From the NCBI RefSeq assembly GCF_000820085.1, contig NZ_CDBN01000045.1, positions 1-54,922 of the forward strand: a stretch of 54,922 bases of DNA, written 5' to 3'. A model generated the notes under the pieces. It made no database searches and was not told the DNA's origin. It saw only the letters and a list, made by a program, of their open reading frames with translations. Position 1 is the first letter of the stretch. Every line of letters begins with the position of its first letter. The translations under genes and the position numbers were made by a program. This document shows positions 25,992 to 36,920 of this stretch, one piece after another. The stretch is from Aeromonas sanarellii (GTDB taxonomy: Bacteria > Pseudomonadota > Gammaproteobacteria > Enterobacterales > Aeromonadaceae).

Positions 25992-27479
25992 TCAGCTGGC
26001 CTTGGGCAGGGCGTGGTGGTGTTCGAGCAGCCAGGCGCCGAGCTGCTGCTGTTCGGATTCGGACAGGCGCAGCCCCAGCTTGCTGCGGCGCCACAGGATG
26101 TCTTCCAGGCTGCAGGCCCACTCCCGCTCGATAAGGTAGCGCACTTCCGCCTCATACAGCCCGGCGCCAAAGTGCTGACCGCGCTCCTCCTTCAGCCAGA
26201 GGCGGGCATGGGCGCCATAGGCCTCGGCGATGCGCAGGGCGCTGCGATCATCGAGCCAGTCGAACTCCAGCGCAAAGGCGCGCGCCAGTTCGCGCACCGA
26301 GCAGTCGAACTCGCCACCGGGCAACCGGCAGGAGGCGGTCCAGTCCTCTCCCATCTGGCTGAACCAGGGCTTGAGCTTGTTGCAGGCGGCCTGGGCCAGC
26401 TTGCGGTAGGTGGTGAGCTTGCCGCCAAACACCGACAGGAGCGGCGCCCCGTCGGACTCGCCACTGAGCTCGAGGGTGTAGTCCCGGGTCACCGCCTGAG
26501 GCGAATCGGATTCGTCGTCACACAGGGGGCGCACCCCGGCGTAGGTCCAGACCACGTCGGCCGGGCTTATCTGCCTGGTGAAGTGGGCGTTGACCACCTT
26601 GCACAGGTAGTCGATCTCGGCGCTGCTGATCTTCGCCTCCCGCGGGCTCCCCTTGTGCTCCACGTCCGTGGTGCCGATGAGGGAGTAATCCTGCTGATAG
26701 GGGATGACGAAGACGATGCGGTTGTCCTCGTTTTGCAGTATGTAGGCCTCTTCGCGCTCGTGGATGCGCGGCACTATCATGTGGCTCCCCTTGATGAGGC
26801 GAATGCCGCGGGGGGACTTCTCGTGCAGGCTCTCGTCATAGAAGGTCTTGACCCAGGGGCCCGCCGCATTGACCAGACCGCGGCAGCTGACGGTGAACTG
26901 CTCGCCCCCTTCCCGCTCGAGCGTCAGGGTCCAGTGCTTGGAGCCGCGCACCGCCTTGACGCAGCGGGTGCGGGTCTGCACATCGGCGCCTTTGTCCCGC
27001 GCCAGCATGGCATTGAGCACCACCAGGCGGGCGTCGTCGACCCAGGCGTCCGAGTATTCAAAGCCCTTGTGGATACCGCTCTTGAGACCGTCCTGCGGCA
27101 GGAAGCGCAGACCGCAGCTCCCCTTGAGCTTGTCGCGCTTGGCCAGGTTGTCATAGAGAAAGAGGCCGGCACGGATCATCCAGGCCGGGCGCAGGTGCGG
27201 CCGATGGGGCAGGCGAAAACGCATGGGACGGGCGATGTGGGGTGCCATGCCGAGCAGCACCTCCCGCTCCGCCAGCGCCTCTTTCACCAGCCGGAATTCG
27301 TAATGTTCGAGATAGCGCAGGCCGCCGTGGATCAGCTTGCTGGAGTTGGACGAGGTGGCAGAGGCGAGATCGCTCGCCTCGAACAGCGCCACCTTCAGCC
27401 CCCGCCCCGCCGCATCTGCCGCGATGCCGACCCCGTTGATGCCGCCGCCGACGACGACCAGATCATAATGTTCGCTCAT
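25992..27479 (-). CDS. glpD: Aerobic glycerol-3-phosphate dehydrogenase GlpD
   Basis: FAD-dependent membrane-associated enzyme oxidising glycerol-3-phosphate to dihydroxyacetone phosphate and reducing quinone. 495 residues. FAD-binding motif VVVGGGINGVG at 8-18, TSSNSSKLIHGGLRYLE, and YAGVRPLCDDES. AGGTG precedes the ATG at 27479; an in-frame GTG two codons earlier overlaps that site and is rejected. A GlpR-like operator lies 50-70 bases upstream. It works with GlpQ, GlpT, GlpF and GlpK in this cluster. Confidence 0.96.
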   Translation of the reverse strand: MSEHYDLVVVGGGINGVGIAADAAGRGLKVALFEASDLASATSSNSSKLIHGGLRYLEHYEFRLVKEALAEREVLLGMAPHIARPMRFRLPHRPHLRPAWMIRAGLFLYDNLAKRDKLKGSCGLRFLPQDGLKSGIHKGFEYSDAWVDDARLVVLNAMLARDKGADVQTRTRCVKAVRGSKHWTLTLEREGGEQFTVSCRGLVNAAGPWVKTFYDESLHEKSPRGIRLIKGSHMIVPRIHEREEAYILQNEDNRIVFVIPYQQDYSLIGTTDVEHKGSPREAKISSAEIDYLCKVVNAHFTRQISPADVVWTYAGVRPLCDDESDSPQAVTRDYTLELSGESDGAPLLSVFGGKLTTYRKLAQAACNKLKPWFSQMGEDWTASCRLPGGEFDCSVRELARAFALEFDWLDDRSALRIAEAYGAHARLWLKEERGQHFGAGLYEAEVRYLIEREWACSLEDILWRRSKLGLRLSESEQQQLGAWLLEHHHALPKAS

Positions 27480-27527
27480 GTTCACCTACTTTCTTATTTT
27501 GTGTTTGCCATGACAGCAATGTTTGAT

Positions 27528-27547
27528 TTCGCTCATATTAGAACATG
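27528..27547. promoter_or_regulatory. GlpR-like operator upstream of glpD
   Basis: Two decamers TTCGCTCATA + TTAGAACATG match about 15 of 20 positions of the GlpR consensus I recall (WATKYTCGWW + WWCGAMCATW). Just upstream, AACGAACATT (27559-27568) is a full match to the right half-site. Confidence 0.55.
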
Positions 27548-27568
27548 AAAAACCAATAAACGAACATT

Positions 27569-27962
27569 TCGTGAGAGAAATGTGATCGCGATTGTTTTCA
27601 CAATGCTAAAAATGCTGCCAGTCGGTGACGGTCTGGCAAGCCGGACGGGTTACCGGAAACACCAGTCCCGGGCAGGGAGGCGGGCAAAGGGTCCCGGATG
27701 GGAGGGAACGTGCACGAGGCAAGGCGATGGACGCGATGGCGTGAAAGCCCTCATGGGGCATGCCACCGGGCGTCTGGGTCAAGCGCCTGGTGTCGGGGGA
27801 ACTGGCTCCAGATGTGCTGGTGCAGAGCCAGGGGGCTCAAGGTATGGAATTCAGCGCCTGGAACTGGCCTCTTTGGCGCTCTAAAGGAGACGCCGCAGAC
27901 CGGGGTGTGCAGAAAGAAAAGCGGCCGCCACAGGGCGGCCTGATGCTAGAGCAGTGGAAATA
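27569..27962. other. glpD-glpR intergenic stretch
   Basis: About 390 bases. The first 40 are AT-rich promoter-like DNA with TGTGATCGCGATTG, a possible but imperfect CRP half-site. The rest is GC-rich. Rightward frames exist (for example 27760-27987, 75 codons) but lack a ribosome-binding site and overlap the 3' end of glpR, and I recognise no family. The glpR terminator hairpin is at its right-hand end. Could be decayed sequence. Confidence 0.35.
27915..27941 (-). terminator. Terminator after glpR
   Basis: On the minus strand GGCCGCC-CTGT-GGCGGCC then GCTTTTCTTTCT. Confidence 0.7.
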
Positions 27963-28721
27963 TCAGCAGATATGGCAGGCGATCTGATGCTGGGACATCA
28001 GGCGCATCAGCTTCTCCGGCGGCTCCTGATCCGTGAACAGGGCGTGGATCTGGCTGAGGTTGCCGAGGTTGACCATGGCGTTGCGGCCGAACTTGGTGTG
28101 GTCGGCGGCCAGGAACACCTGGCGGGAATGGGCGATGATGGCCTGGGCGATCTTCACCTCGTGGTAGTCGAAATCGAGCAATGAGCCGTCGCTGTCGATG
28201 CCCGAGATACCGATGACGCCGTAGTCCATGCGGAACTGGCCGATGAAGTCGCGGGTCGCCTCCCCCACGATGCCGCCATCCCGGTTGCGGATCTCGCCCC
28301 CGGCGATGATGACGGTGAAGTCATCCTTGGCGGTGAGGATGCTGGCCACGTTCAGGTTGTTGGTGACGATGCGCAGCTCCCGGTGATCCAGCAGGGCACG
28401 GGCGATGGCCTCGGTGGTGGTGCCGATGTCGATGAAGAGGGACGAACCGTCGGGGATGTTGGCGGCCACCTCCCGGGCGATGCGCTCCTTCTCCTTGAGC
28501 TGCATCACCTTGCGGGCGCTGTAGGCGGTGTTGACGGTGCTCGAATGCAATGAGGCCCCGCCGTGATGGCGCCGGATCTTGTTCTGTTCGGCGAGATCGT
28601 TCAGATCCCGGCGAATGGTCTGGGGGCTGACGTCAAAATGGGTCACCAGATCGTCGGTCGAGACGAAACCCTGCCGGGTCAGGACGTCCAGGATCTCCAG
28701 ATGTCGTTGGGTTTGCTTCAC
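27963..28721 (-). CDS. glpR: Glycerol-3-phosphate regulon repressor GlpR (DeoR family)
   Basis: DeoR-family repressor inactivated by glycerol-3-phosphate. 252 residues: N-terminal winged HTH (RHLEILDVLTRQGFV, SPQTIRRDLNDLAEQ) and a sugar-phosphate-binding DeoRC domain (SLFIDIGTTTEAIA, ITNNLNVA-like VTNNLNVA, ADHTKFGR). The start codon is GTG with GGAG upstream. It sits between glpT and glpD, all leftward, and its likely operators lie before glpD, glpT and glpF. Confidence 0.93.
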   Translation of the reverse strand: MKQTQRHLEILDVLTRQGFVSTDDLVTHFDVSPQTIRRDLNDLAEQNKIRRHHGGASLHSSTVNTAYSARKVMQLKEKERIAREVAANIPDGSSLFIDIGTTTEAIARALLDHRELRIVTNNLNVASILTAKDDFTVIIAGGEIRNRDGGIVGEATRDFIGQFRMDYGVIGISGIDSDGSLLDFDYHEVKIAQAIIAHSRQVFLAADHTKFGRNAMVNLGNLSQIHALFTDQEPPEKLMRLMSQHQIACHIC

Positions 28722-28743
28722 GCTTGCACTCCGCAGATGAGAC

Positions 28744-28774
28744 GAAAAAAGGCCCCGGCAGGTGCGGGGCCTTT
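28744..28774 (-). terminator. Terminator after glpT
   Basis: AAAGGCCCCG-CACCTGC-CGGGGCCTTTTTT on the minus strand, between glpT and glpR; suggests glpR is at least partly expressed from its own promoter. Confidence 0.88.
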
Positions 28775-28822
28775 GGCAGTGTACCCTATCCCTTTTCCAA
28801 TCGATAAGGGCAGGATCACGTT

Positions 28823-30178
28823 TTATGCCTTATCGGCAGCGGCCTTGTGCGCGATCGAGATGTTCTCGTGCTTGAGGGTCATGGCCAGCAGCACGATGGA
28901 GAGCACGCAGGAGATGGTCAGCACCATGAAGCCACCGTCCCAGCCGAAGTGGTCGACGGTATAGCCCAGCATGGCGTTGGCCGCGACCGCGCCGCCCAGA
29001 TAACCGAACAGCCCGGTGAAACCCGCCGCTGTGCCGGCCGCCTTCTTCGGCGCAAGCTCCAGGGCGTAGAGGCCGATCAGCATGACGGGGCCGTAGATGA
29101 GGAAGCCGATGGCGACCAGGGCCATCATGTCGATGGTCGGGTTGCCCGCCGGGTTGAACCAGTAGACCAGCACCGCCAGGGTCACCAGCACCATGAACAG
29201 GATGCCGGCCGGGGCGCGGCGGCCCTTGAACATCTTGTCCGAGATCCAGCCGCACAGCAGGGTGCCCGGGATCCCCGCCCACTCATAGAGGAAGTAGGCC
29301 CAGGAGGAGTGATCCACGCTGAAATCCTTCGCCTCTTTCAGGTAGGTGGGCGCCCAGTCCAGCACGCCGTAACGGATGAGATAGACGAAGGCATTGGCGA
29401 TGGCGATGTACCAGAGCAGCTTGTTGTGCAGCACGTACTTCATGAAGATCTCCTTGGCGGAGAACTCCTGCTCGTGGCTCTCGTTGTAATCCTTCGGATA
29501 GTCGTTCTTGTACTCCTCGATGGGGGGTAGACCGACCGATTGCGGGGTGTCGCGCATCACGAAGAAGGCGATCACCGCGATGGCCGCCGCCGCCGCCGCC
29601 GGCACGTAGAAGGCGCTGCGCCAGTCGTTGAACCAGCCCATGCCGAGGATGAACAGCGGGCCTATCATGCCGCCGCCCACGTTGTGGGCCACGTTCCAGA
29701 CCGAGACGATCTCCCCCCGCTCCTTCTGTGACCACCAGTGCACCATGGTGCGGCCGCAGGGCGGCCAGCCCATGCCCTGTGCCCAGCCGTTCAGGAACAG
29801 CAGCACGAACATGATGGCGATGCTGGAGGTGGCCCAGTGCATGGTGCCCATCATAAACATGATGCCGGCCGACAGCAGCAGGCCGGCGGAGAGGAAGTAA
29901 CGGGCGTTGGATCTGTCCGACACGTTCCCCATCAGGAACTTGGAGAGGCCGTAGGCGATGGAGACCCCGGAGAGGGCCAGACCCAGATCGCCGCGGGAGA
30001 AACCCTGCTCGATGAGGTAGGGCATCGCTAGGCTGAAGTTTTTCCGTACCAGGTAGTAGCCGGCATAGCCGAAGAAGATCCCGAAGAACACCTGCCAGCG
30101 CAGGCGCTTGTAGAAGGGATCTATCTTGTCGGCCGGTAGCCTGTCGATATGGGGTGCAGGCCTGAAGAGACTAAGCAT
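28823..30178 (-). CDS. glpT: Glycerol-3-phosphate:phosphate antiporter GlpT
   Basis: Inner-membrane MFS antiporter importing glycerol-3-phosphate (and fosfomycin) in exchange for phosphate. 451 residues, 12 transmembrane helices. Family features: [21 protein letters not shown] (containing the substrate Arg), [22 protein letters not shown], and [25 protein letters not shown] precedes the ATG at 30178; an upstream in-frame extension is not homologous. It is divergent from glpF-glpK across about 490 bases. Confidence 0.95.
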   Translation of the reverse strand: MLSLFRPAPHIDRLPADKIDPFYKRLRWQVFFGIFFGYAGYYLVRKNFSLAMPYLIEQGFSRGDLGLALSGVSIAYGLSKFLMGNVSDRSNARYFLSAGLLLSAGIMFMMGTMHWATSSIAIMFVLLFLNGWAQGMGWPPCGRTMVHWWSQKERGEIVSVWNVAHNVGGGMIGPLFILGMGWFNDWRSAFYVPAAAAAAIAVIAFFVMRDTPQSVGLPPIEEYKNDYPKDYNESHEQEFSAKEIFMKYVLHNKLLWYIAIANAFVYLIRYGVLDWAPTYLKEAKDFSVDHSSWAYFLYEWAGIPGTLLCGWISDKMFKGRRAPAGILFMVLVTLAVLVYWFNPAGNPTIDMMALVAIGFLIYGPVMLIGLYALELAPKKAAGTAAGFTGLFGYLGGAVAANAMLGYTVDHFGWDGGFMVLTISCVLSIVLLAMTLKHENISIAHKAAADKA

Positions 30179-30269
30179 GTTCTGCTTCCTTTTATTGTTG
30201 TCATGGGCGGTTGAGGGTGCCCCGGTCAAGCTGGCGACCAGATGAGTCCTGATTCGCAAGCGAGCTGAT

Positions 30270-30289
30270 TGTGCTCATTTGTGAACATT
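30270..30289. promoter_or_regulatory. GlpR-like operator, glpT side
   Basis: Two decamers, TGTGCTCATT + TGTGAACATT, match 16 of 20 positions of the GlpR consensus as I recall it. About 95 bases upstream of the glpT start. Confidence 0.6.
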
Positions 30290-30522
30290 TAATCTGTGAT
30301 GCAGACGGAATTATTGCAGTTTTATTACAAAATAAATCACCCCGTGAGTGATCGCGCATCGACGGCCAGACCGCGTGGAACAAGGGTTTAGGATACCCAC
30401 TAAGGAGTATTTAAGACCCTGAGAGTTGCTTTTCGTCACATTTTCTTAGCAATGAATGGGATCTTGCCCACATTTCCGGTGGCGGGGGTCTGGTGAATTG
30501 GCACAGAAGGTTTATTTTCTCA

Positions 30523-30562
30523 CTCGTCCAAGAACGAGCGCAAACGAGCATAACGTTTGCGC
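30523..30562. promoter_or_regulatory. GlpR half-site cluster and inverted repeat, glpF side
   Basis: Ten-base-spaced units ACTCGTCCAAG / AACGAGCGCA / AACGAGCATA (30523-30552) look like phased GlpR half-sites; the last, on the other strand, is TATGCTCGTT, an exact match to WATKYTCGWW. Overlapping it is a perfect nine-base inverted repeat GCGCAAACG-N7-CGTTTGCGC (30538-30562). About 110 bases upstream of glpF. Confidence 0.5.
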
Positions 30563-30668
30563 AGACTCAAACAACAAGAAGAAACGTTTTCGGACGCAAT
30601 AAATGGGAATGCAAGATAACGAAACGGAACATCAAACCTACTGTGGGTGGATATAAGGAATAACAACT

Positions 30669-33063
<2,395 letters not shown>

Positions 33064-33097
33064 TCGGGCAACCGGTGCATCCTTGAGATGAAAAAAC

Positions 33098-33132
33098 TGA
33101 AGAGGCCGACAGCGATGTCGGCCTCTTTCTTA
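33098..33132 (+). terminator. Terminator after glpK
   Basis: AAGAGGCCGACA-GCGA-TGTCGGCCTCTTTCTT, 10-12-pair stem. Confidence 0.9.
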
Positions 33133-33162
33133 TTGGCAAGCGCGATTGTTCTGACCGCCCCC

Positions 33163-33228
33163 GACCCCAGCCCTCCCCTTGCCAAGGGGGGGAAAAAAAT
33201 GACCCCTCCCCCTCGTGGAGGGGGTTGG
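33163..33228. repeat. Double C/G-tract hairpin repeat element
   Basis: Two hairpins in a row: CCCCTT-GCC-AAGGGG (33175-33189) and CCCCCTC-GTG-GAGGGGG (33208-33224), with a poly-A/G link. The leading phrase (CCCCAGCCCTCCCC) is similar to the one at 36511 (CCCCAACCCTTCTCCC). Likely a dispersed intergenic repeat family of the genome. Confidence 0.6.
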
Positions 33229-33245
33229 AACTGTCGGCATGCCCT

Positions 33246-34148
33246 CTATAACGCCTCGGCGCCGAGCTGCTCCTTCAGAAAATCGAGCCAGACCCGCAGC
33301 CGGATGTCCCGCTGGGCATCGGAATAGAAGACCGCATTGATGGGGCGCGAGGCACCGCTGTTGCTGCGGGCAAGCACCTCCACCAGGGCGCCGCTCGCCC
33401 GATCATCCCCCGTCATGAAGTCCGACAGGCAGACGATCCCCTGCCCCGCCAGCGCCAGCTGACGCAATGTCTCGCCGCTGCTGGCCCTGAGCGTCGGGGT
33501 GATGGCGAAGCGGTCCCCCTGTTCGCTGCTGAGCAGCGGCCAGTGGTTCAGGTGATCGGGGTGCAAAAAGCCGAGCAGCTCGTGATCCGCCAGCAGATCC
33601 GCCGGCTGGCGCGGGGTGCCGCGCGCCGCCAGATAGCCGGGCGAGGCCAGCAGCCGCAGCTTGGAACGCCCGAGCGGCAGGGCCCGCAGGGAGGAGTCGG
33701 TCAGCTCGCCGATGCGAATGGCCATGTCCACCCGCCGCTCCATCAGGTTGATAAAACCCTCGGAGCTGTGCAGTTGCAGCTCGATACCGGGGTAACGGCG
33801 GCGAAACTCGCCGATGATGGGCACCAGTCGGTGCAGGATGAAGGGGGTGGCGGCATCGACCCGCAGCACGCCCTCCGGCTGCTCCCGGCGCATCAGCAGC
33901 AGCCCCTCCGCCTCGCTCATCTCGGTCAGGATCTTCACCGCCCGTTGATAGAACCAGCTCCCCTCCTCGGTCAGACTGACCCGGCGGGTAGTGCGATTGA
34001 GCAGCACGGTGGCGAGCTTCTCTTCGAGGCGCTTGATGCCGCGGCTCACCACCGAATTGTCCATGCCGAGGTTCTCCGCCGCCTGGCGAAAGCTGCCCGC
34101 CTCCACCACGGCCACAAACAGGGTCAGTTCATCGGAATGGGTCTTCAT
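33246..34148 (-). CDS. yafC: LysR-family regulator, YafC-like
   Basis: 300-residue LysR regulator. HTH near 15-40 (GSFRQAAENLGMDNSVVSRGIKRLEEKL), followed by LLNRTTRRVSLTEEG and an effector domain with LHSSEGFINLMERRVDMAIR and ASSGETLRQLALAGQGIVCLSDF, all strongly reminiscent of E. coli YafC. In E. coli yafC adjoins dkgB, which lies 1.5 kb away here. ATG 34148 is preferred, with AGGA at normal spacing; the ATG at 34157 abuts that site. Target genes unknown. Confidence 0.85.
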   Translation of the reverse strand: MKTHSDELTLFVAVVEAGSFRQAAENLGMDNSVVSRGIKRLEEKLATVLLNRTTRRVSLTEEGSWFYQRAVKILTEMSEAEGLLLMRREQPEGVLRVDAATPFILHRLVPIIGEFRRRYPGIELQLHSSEGFINLMERRVDMAIRIGELTDSSLRALPLGRSKLRLLASPGYLAARGTPRQPADLLADHELLGFLHPDHLNHWPLLSSEQGDRFAITPTLRASSGETLRQLALAGQGIVCLSDFMTGDDRASGALVEVLARSNSGASRPINAVFYSDAQRDIRLRVWLDFLKEQLGAEAL

Positions 34149-34338
34149 TGTTGTCATCCTGGCAAGAGTAATGGGCCTTTATAGGCGAAATGGCCTGGAG
34201 TTGGCAAGGCAGGTGTCACCAGAGACGGATCTTGCCGTCCGCATAACGTGAGCAACCGCCTGTTTTGCTCCCGGCCTTGTGGTTACAATGCCGAAAATTG
34301 GCATCGTATGGCGCCAAACCATCGCAAGGATGAACATC

Positions 34339-34725
34339 ATGAACTTCGCAGAGCGGTTGGGGGCAGCCCACCAGGAGCTTGAAAGCAAAGGCGTGTGGCA
34401 CGCCAACTACAATCCCCCCTTGCTCAGACTGCTGCGCAGGCTGGGCCTGCGGCTAAGACCGCCCCACTATGAACGTTTTATGGTCAACCTGCTTGCCTTT
34501 GGTCTGCCGACAGGTGCCATCTGGGGGGTGTTGATGTGGTACCTCGGCTGGCAGGATGAGGTGAGCCCGACCTTCGCCCTGCGCCAGAGCGCCCTGTTCG
34601 GCATAGGGTTCGGTCTGCTGATGGCGACCTGGCTCTGGTTTCGGCGCAAGCAGCTCAAGCTGACGCCCTGGGACGCCTTGCCCCACTCCACGATCCGCAC
34701 GCAAAAACGCTGGCAGCCCAGATAG
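34339..34725 (+). CDS. DUF6404-like small membrane protein
   Basis: 128 residues: an N-terminal soluble helix (FAERLGAAHQELESKGVWHANYNPPLLRLL), then two transmembrane helices (about 52-71 and 83-101) and a basic tail. The pattern fits what I know as DUF6404, function unknown. Two ATGs are possible; the second (34339) is chosen because AAGG directly abuts the first. Divergent from yafC. Confidence 0.65.
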   Translation: MNFAERLGAAHQELESKGVWHANYNPPLLRLLRRLGLRLRPPHYERFMVNLLAFGLPTGAIWGVLMWYLGWQDEVSPTFALRQSALFGIGFGLLMATWLWFRRKQLKLTPWDALPHSTIRTQKRWQPR

Positions 34726-34765
34726 ATGACACCCGGCCTCACTTATCAGCAGGGAGCGGTACCTT

Positions 34766-35125
34766 ATGAAAGCCCATGAAAAACTGAATTATGTGGAGTT
34801 TGCGGCCAGGGATCTCGCCGCCACCCAGGCCTTCTTCACCGCTGCCTTTGGCTGGCAGTTCGCCGACTACGGCCCCGACTACTGCGCCTTCGAGGGAGAA
34901 GGGCTGGACGGTGGCTTCTACCGCGCCGATCTGTGCAGCCAGAGCGCCCAGGGCGGGGCCCTGCTGGTGTTCTACAGCGCCGATATCGAGGCAACCCAGG
35001 CCAAGGTGCAGCACCATGGCGGCATCATCAACCGCCCGCTGTTTGATTTCCCTGGGGGCCGCCGCTTCCACTTTGTCGAGCCCAGCGGCAATGAGTTTGC
35101 GGTCTGGTCCGAACCGGCGGCCTGA
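34766..35125 (+). CDS. VOC (glyoxalase/bleomycin resistance) family protein
   Basis: 119-residue single-domain VOC protein. beta-alpha-beta-beta-beta modules are visible: LNYVEFAARDLAATQAFFTAAFGW, then GGALLVFYSADIEATQAKVQHHGG and HFVEPSGNEFAVWSE. The terminal Glu in EPSGNEFAVW and first-strand Glu are candidate metal ligands. It resembles the short YaeR/ArsI-like group, but its substrate is unknown. Confidence 0.8.
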   Translation: MKAHEKLNYVEFAARDLAATQAFFTAAFGWQFADYGPDYCAFEGEGLDGGFYRADLCSQSAQGGALLVFYSADIEATQAKVQHHGGIINRPLFDFPGGRRFHFVEPSGNEFAVWSEPAA

Positions 35126-35316
35126 TGGCGAGAGGTGGGCACCCCAGCCCACCCTGCTCTCTGCTTTACATTTGAACCTTTCCCCGGCGCCGGCTGCCCG
35201 CCGGTCTCTTCTCTCTCCCATTGCTGCACTCACCTCAATAGTGTTTTGCAACTGCTGCCCTGTATCCCCCAGTCTGCGGCGGGCATACTGGCCCCCGAAA
35301 TTGCAAGGAGGTTCAG

Positions 35317-35607
35317 ATGCCGTTCCCCGTGATCGTGATTGCCCAGCTTGACGCCAAACCCGAATTTTCTGACCGGTTTCGCGCCGCCTTGGACCCCTTG
35401 ATTGCGGCTACCCTGCAAGAGCCGGGATGTCTGCGCTACCAGTTGCACCAGAGCCTGGAGAGCCCCCACGGCTGGATGCTGCACGAGGAGTGGGAGAGCG
35501 AGGCCGCCCTGCTCGTCCACCAGCAGCAGCTCCACTTTATCGCCTTTGCCAGCCTGGCCTCCCCCTGGTTTGCCAGCCGGGTCGTGAGCCGCTACCGGCG
35601 CGTCTGA
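35317..35607 (+). CDS. Antibiotic biosynthesis monooxygenase (ABM) domain protein, YgiN-like
   Basis: 96-residue ferredoxin-like ABM protein. FPVIVIAQLDAKPEFSDRFRAAL, TLQEPGCLRYQLHQS and MLHEEWESEAALLVHQ are the expected strand/helix motifs. Relatives act as quinol monooxygenases (YgiN) or autoinducer-processing enzymes (LsrG). GGAGG precedes the ATG. It lies 90 bp upstream of dkgB, possibly one transcript. Confidence 0.82.
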   Translation: MPFPVIVIAQLDAKPEFSDRFRAALDPLIAATLQEPGCLRYQLHQSLESPHGWMLHEEWESEAALLVHQQQLHFIAFASLASPWFASRVVSRYRRV

Positions 35608-35698
35608 TGTCCCTGCGGCCCCTCCCCTGTCCGCCATAGGCGCGGGCCGGGTTGGCACAAGATTGAGCGTAAAAAACAATAACCTGAGGAATTGAATA

Positions 35699-36502
35699 AT
35701 GATGAAGATGCCCAACCTGGGTCTTGGAACCTTCCGCCTGAAAGATCAGCCCCTGCGTGACTCCCTGCTCCAGGGGCTGGCGCTCGGCTATCGCCATATC
35801 GATACCGCCCAGATCTATGACAACGAGGCCGAAGTGGGCCAGCTGATGAGCGAAAGCGGCGTCCCCCGCCAGGATATCTACCTGACCACCAAGGTGTGGA
35901 CCAGCGAGTTCGGTCCGGGCAAGGTGATCCCGAGCCTGGAGCTGAGCCTGGAAAAACTGCGCACCGACTATCTGGACCTGGCGCTCATTCACTGGCCCTC
36001 CCCCCAGGATGAGGTGCCGATGGCGGTCTATCTGGAGCAGCTCGCCGAGGCCAAGGCACAAGGCCTGACCCGGGAGATCGGGGTCTCTAACTTCACCGTG
36101 GCCCAGCTCAAGCAGGCTATCGAGATCCTGGGGCCGGGCGCCATCACCCACCAGCAGGTGGAGATCCACCCCCTGCTGCAAAACCGCAAGGTGGTGAAAT
36201 TCTGCCAGGAGCAGGGCATCGCCATCACCGCCTATATGCCGCTGGCCTATGGCAAGGTGCTCGCCGAGCCGCTCCTGATGGAGATCGGCAAGCGCCACGG
36301 TGTCTCGGCGGCTCAGGTGTCGCTGGCCTGGCTGCTGGCCCAGGGCATGACGGTGATCCCGAGCTCCACCAAGCGGGAGAACCTCGCCGCCAACCTGGCC
36401 GCCCTCAAGGTGCAACTCAGCGCCGAGGAAATGGCGGCCATCGCCACCCTGGACAGAGGCGAGCGCTGCGCCAACCCGGACTTTGCACCGAATTGGGATT
36501 GA
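35699..36502 (+). CDS. dkgB: 2,5-didehydrogluconate reductase / aldo-keto reductase DkgB
   Basis: NADPH-dependent aldo-keto reductase, 267 residues, short AKR5-type TIM barrel. Catalytic tetrad visible: Asp and Tyr in YRHIDTAQIYDNEAEVG, Lys in TTKVWTSEF, His in LALIHWPSP; GVSNFTVAQLKQ and the cofactor motif IPSSTKRENLAANL follow. It is E. coli DkgB-like, reducing 2,5-diketo-gluconate and methylglyoxal. AGGA lies eight bases upstream of the ATG. Confidence 0.9.
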   Translation: MMKMPNLGLGTFRLKDQPLRDSLLQGLALGYRHIDTAQIYDNEAEVGQLMSESGVPRQDIYLTTKVWTSEFGPGKVIPSLELSLEKLRTDYLDLALIHWPSPQDEVPMAVYLEQLAEAKAQGLTREIGVSNFTVAQLKQAIEILGPGAITHQQVEIHPLLQNRKVVKFCQEQGIAITAYMPLAYGKVLAEPLLMEIGKRHGVSAAQVSLAWLLAQGMTVIPSSTKRENLAANLAALKVQLSAEEMAAIATLDRGERCANPDFAPNWD

Positions 36503-36503
36503 T

Positions 36504-36546
36504 CCCCCTCATCCCCAACCCTTCTCCCGCAAGGGGAGAAGGGAGC
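36504..36546. repeat. C/G-tract hairpin repeat, second copy of the family
   Basis: CCCTTCTCCC-GCAA-GGGGAGAAGGG preceded by CATCCCCAACC; ten-pair stem. Same style and lead sequence as the element at 33163-33228. Confidence 0.6.
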
Positions 36547-36577
36547 AAATAAGGCTCAATGACATTCTTCGGCACCA

Positions 36578-36606
36578 GCGGGAGGCACAATGCCTCCCGC
36601 TTTTTT
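36578..36606 (+). terminator. Terminator after dkgB
   Basis: GCGGGAGGCA-CAA-TGCCTCCCGC followed by TTTTTT. Confidence 0.93.
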
Positions 36607-36920
36607 GTCTCCAACATCGCGCCACGGCCGTCCAAGCTCTCCCCCAGAGCCTTCCCTCAACCCTTTACTCCTTAACTCTTACCTCTTTCCTCTTTGTCCC
36701 GGCTCGCTCTGCACGGGTTGCCGCCGTGCGCCTTGTCTCTGCACCCACCTCGCACGCTACGACCAGCTTTTGCCACGTTGCCTCAGCCACTCCTCCTGCT
36801 ATGGAACCATTGCTGCTGATTACACAAAAGTAATTTGACGTTACCATCATTTTTACCAACAAAGCCCATCGGCATACTGGCGCCATTCTCCCGTCGGGAG
36901 CCACTATCCAAGGAGTTGTT
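36607..36920 (+). promoter_or_regulatory. Upstream region of the MFS exporter
   Basis: About 310 bases without genes. The first 110 are unusually pyrimidine-rich on the plus strand (runs of CTC/TTC/CCT). The right part is AT-richer (36815-36870) and must hold the MFS promoter; CAAGGAG is the ribosome-binding site. No operator recognised. Confidence 0.35.

Larger units (their letters stand above)
30179..30668. promoter_or_regulatory. glpT / glpF divergent control region
   Basis: About 490 bases without genes. It carries two GlpR-like sites, one on the glpT side and one cluster on the glpF side (listed separately), plus AT-rich promoter DNA around 30305-30345. TGTGACGAAAAGCAAC (minus strand, near 30425-30440) has one good CRP half. 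ATAAGGA serves as the glpF ribosome-binding site. Confidence 0.5.

Noticed and set aside
25926..27548. 540-codon frame antisense to glpD
   Set aside because: Shadow frame crossing the glpD gene and its promoter.
27579..27603. CRP site TGTGATCGCGAT..TTTTCACA upstream of glpD
   Set aside because: The two halves are 12 bases apart rather than 6, so it does not meet the CRP consensus.
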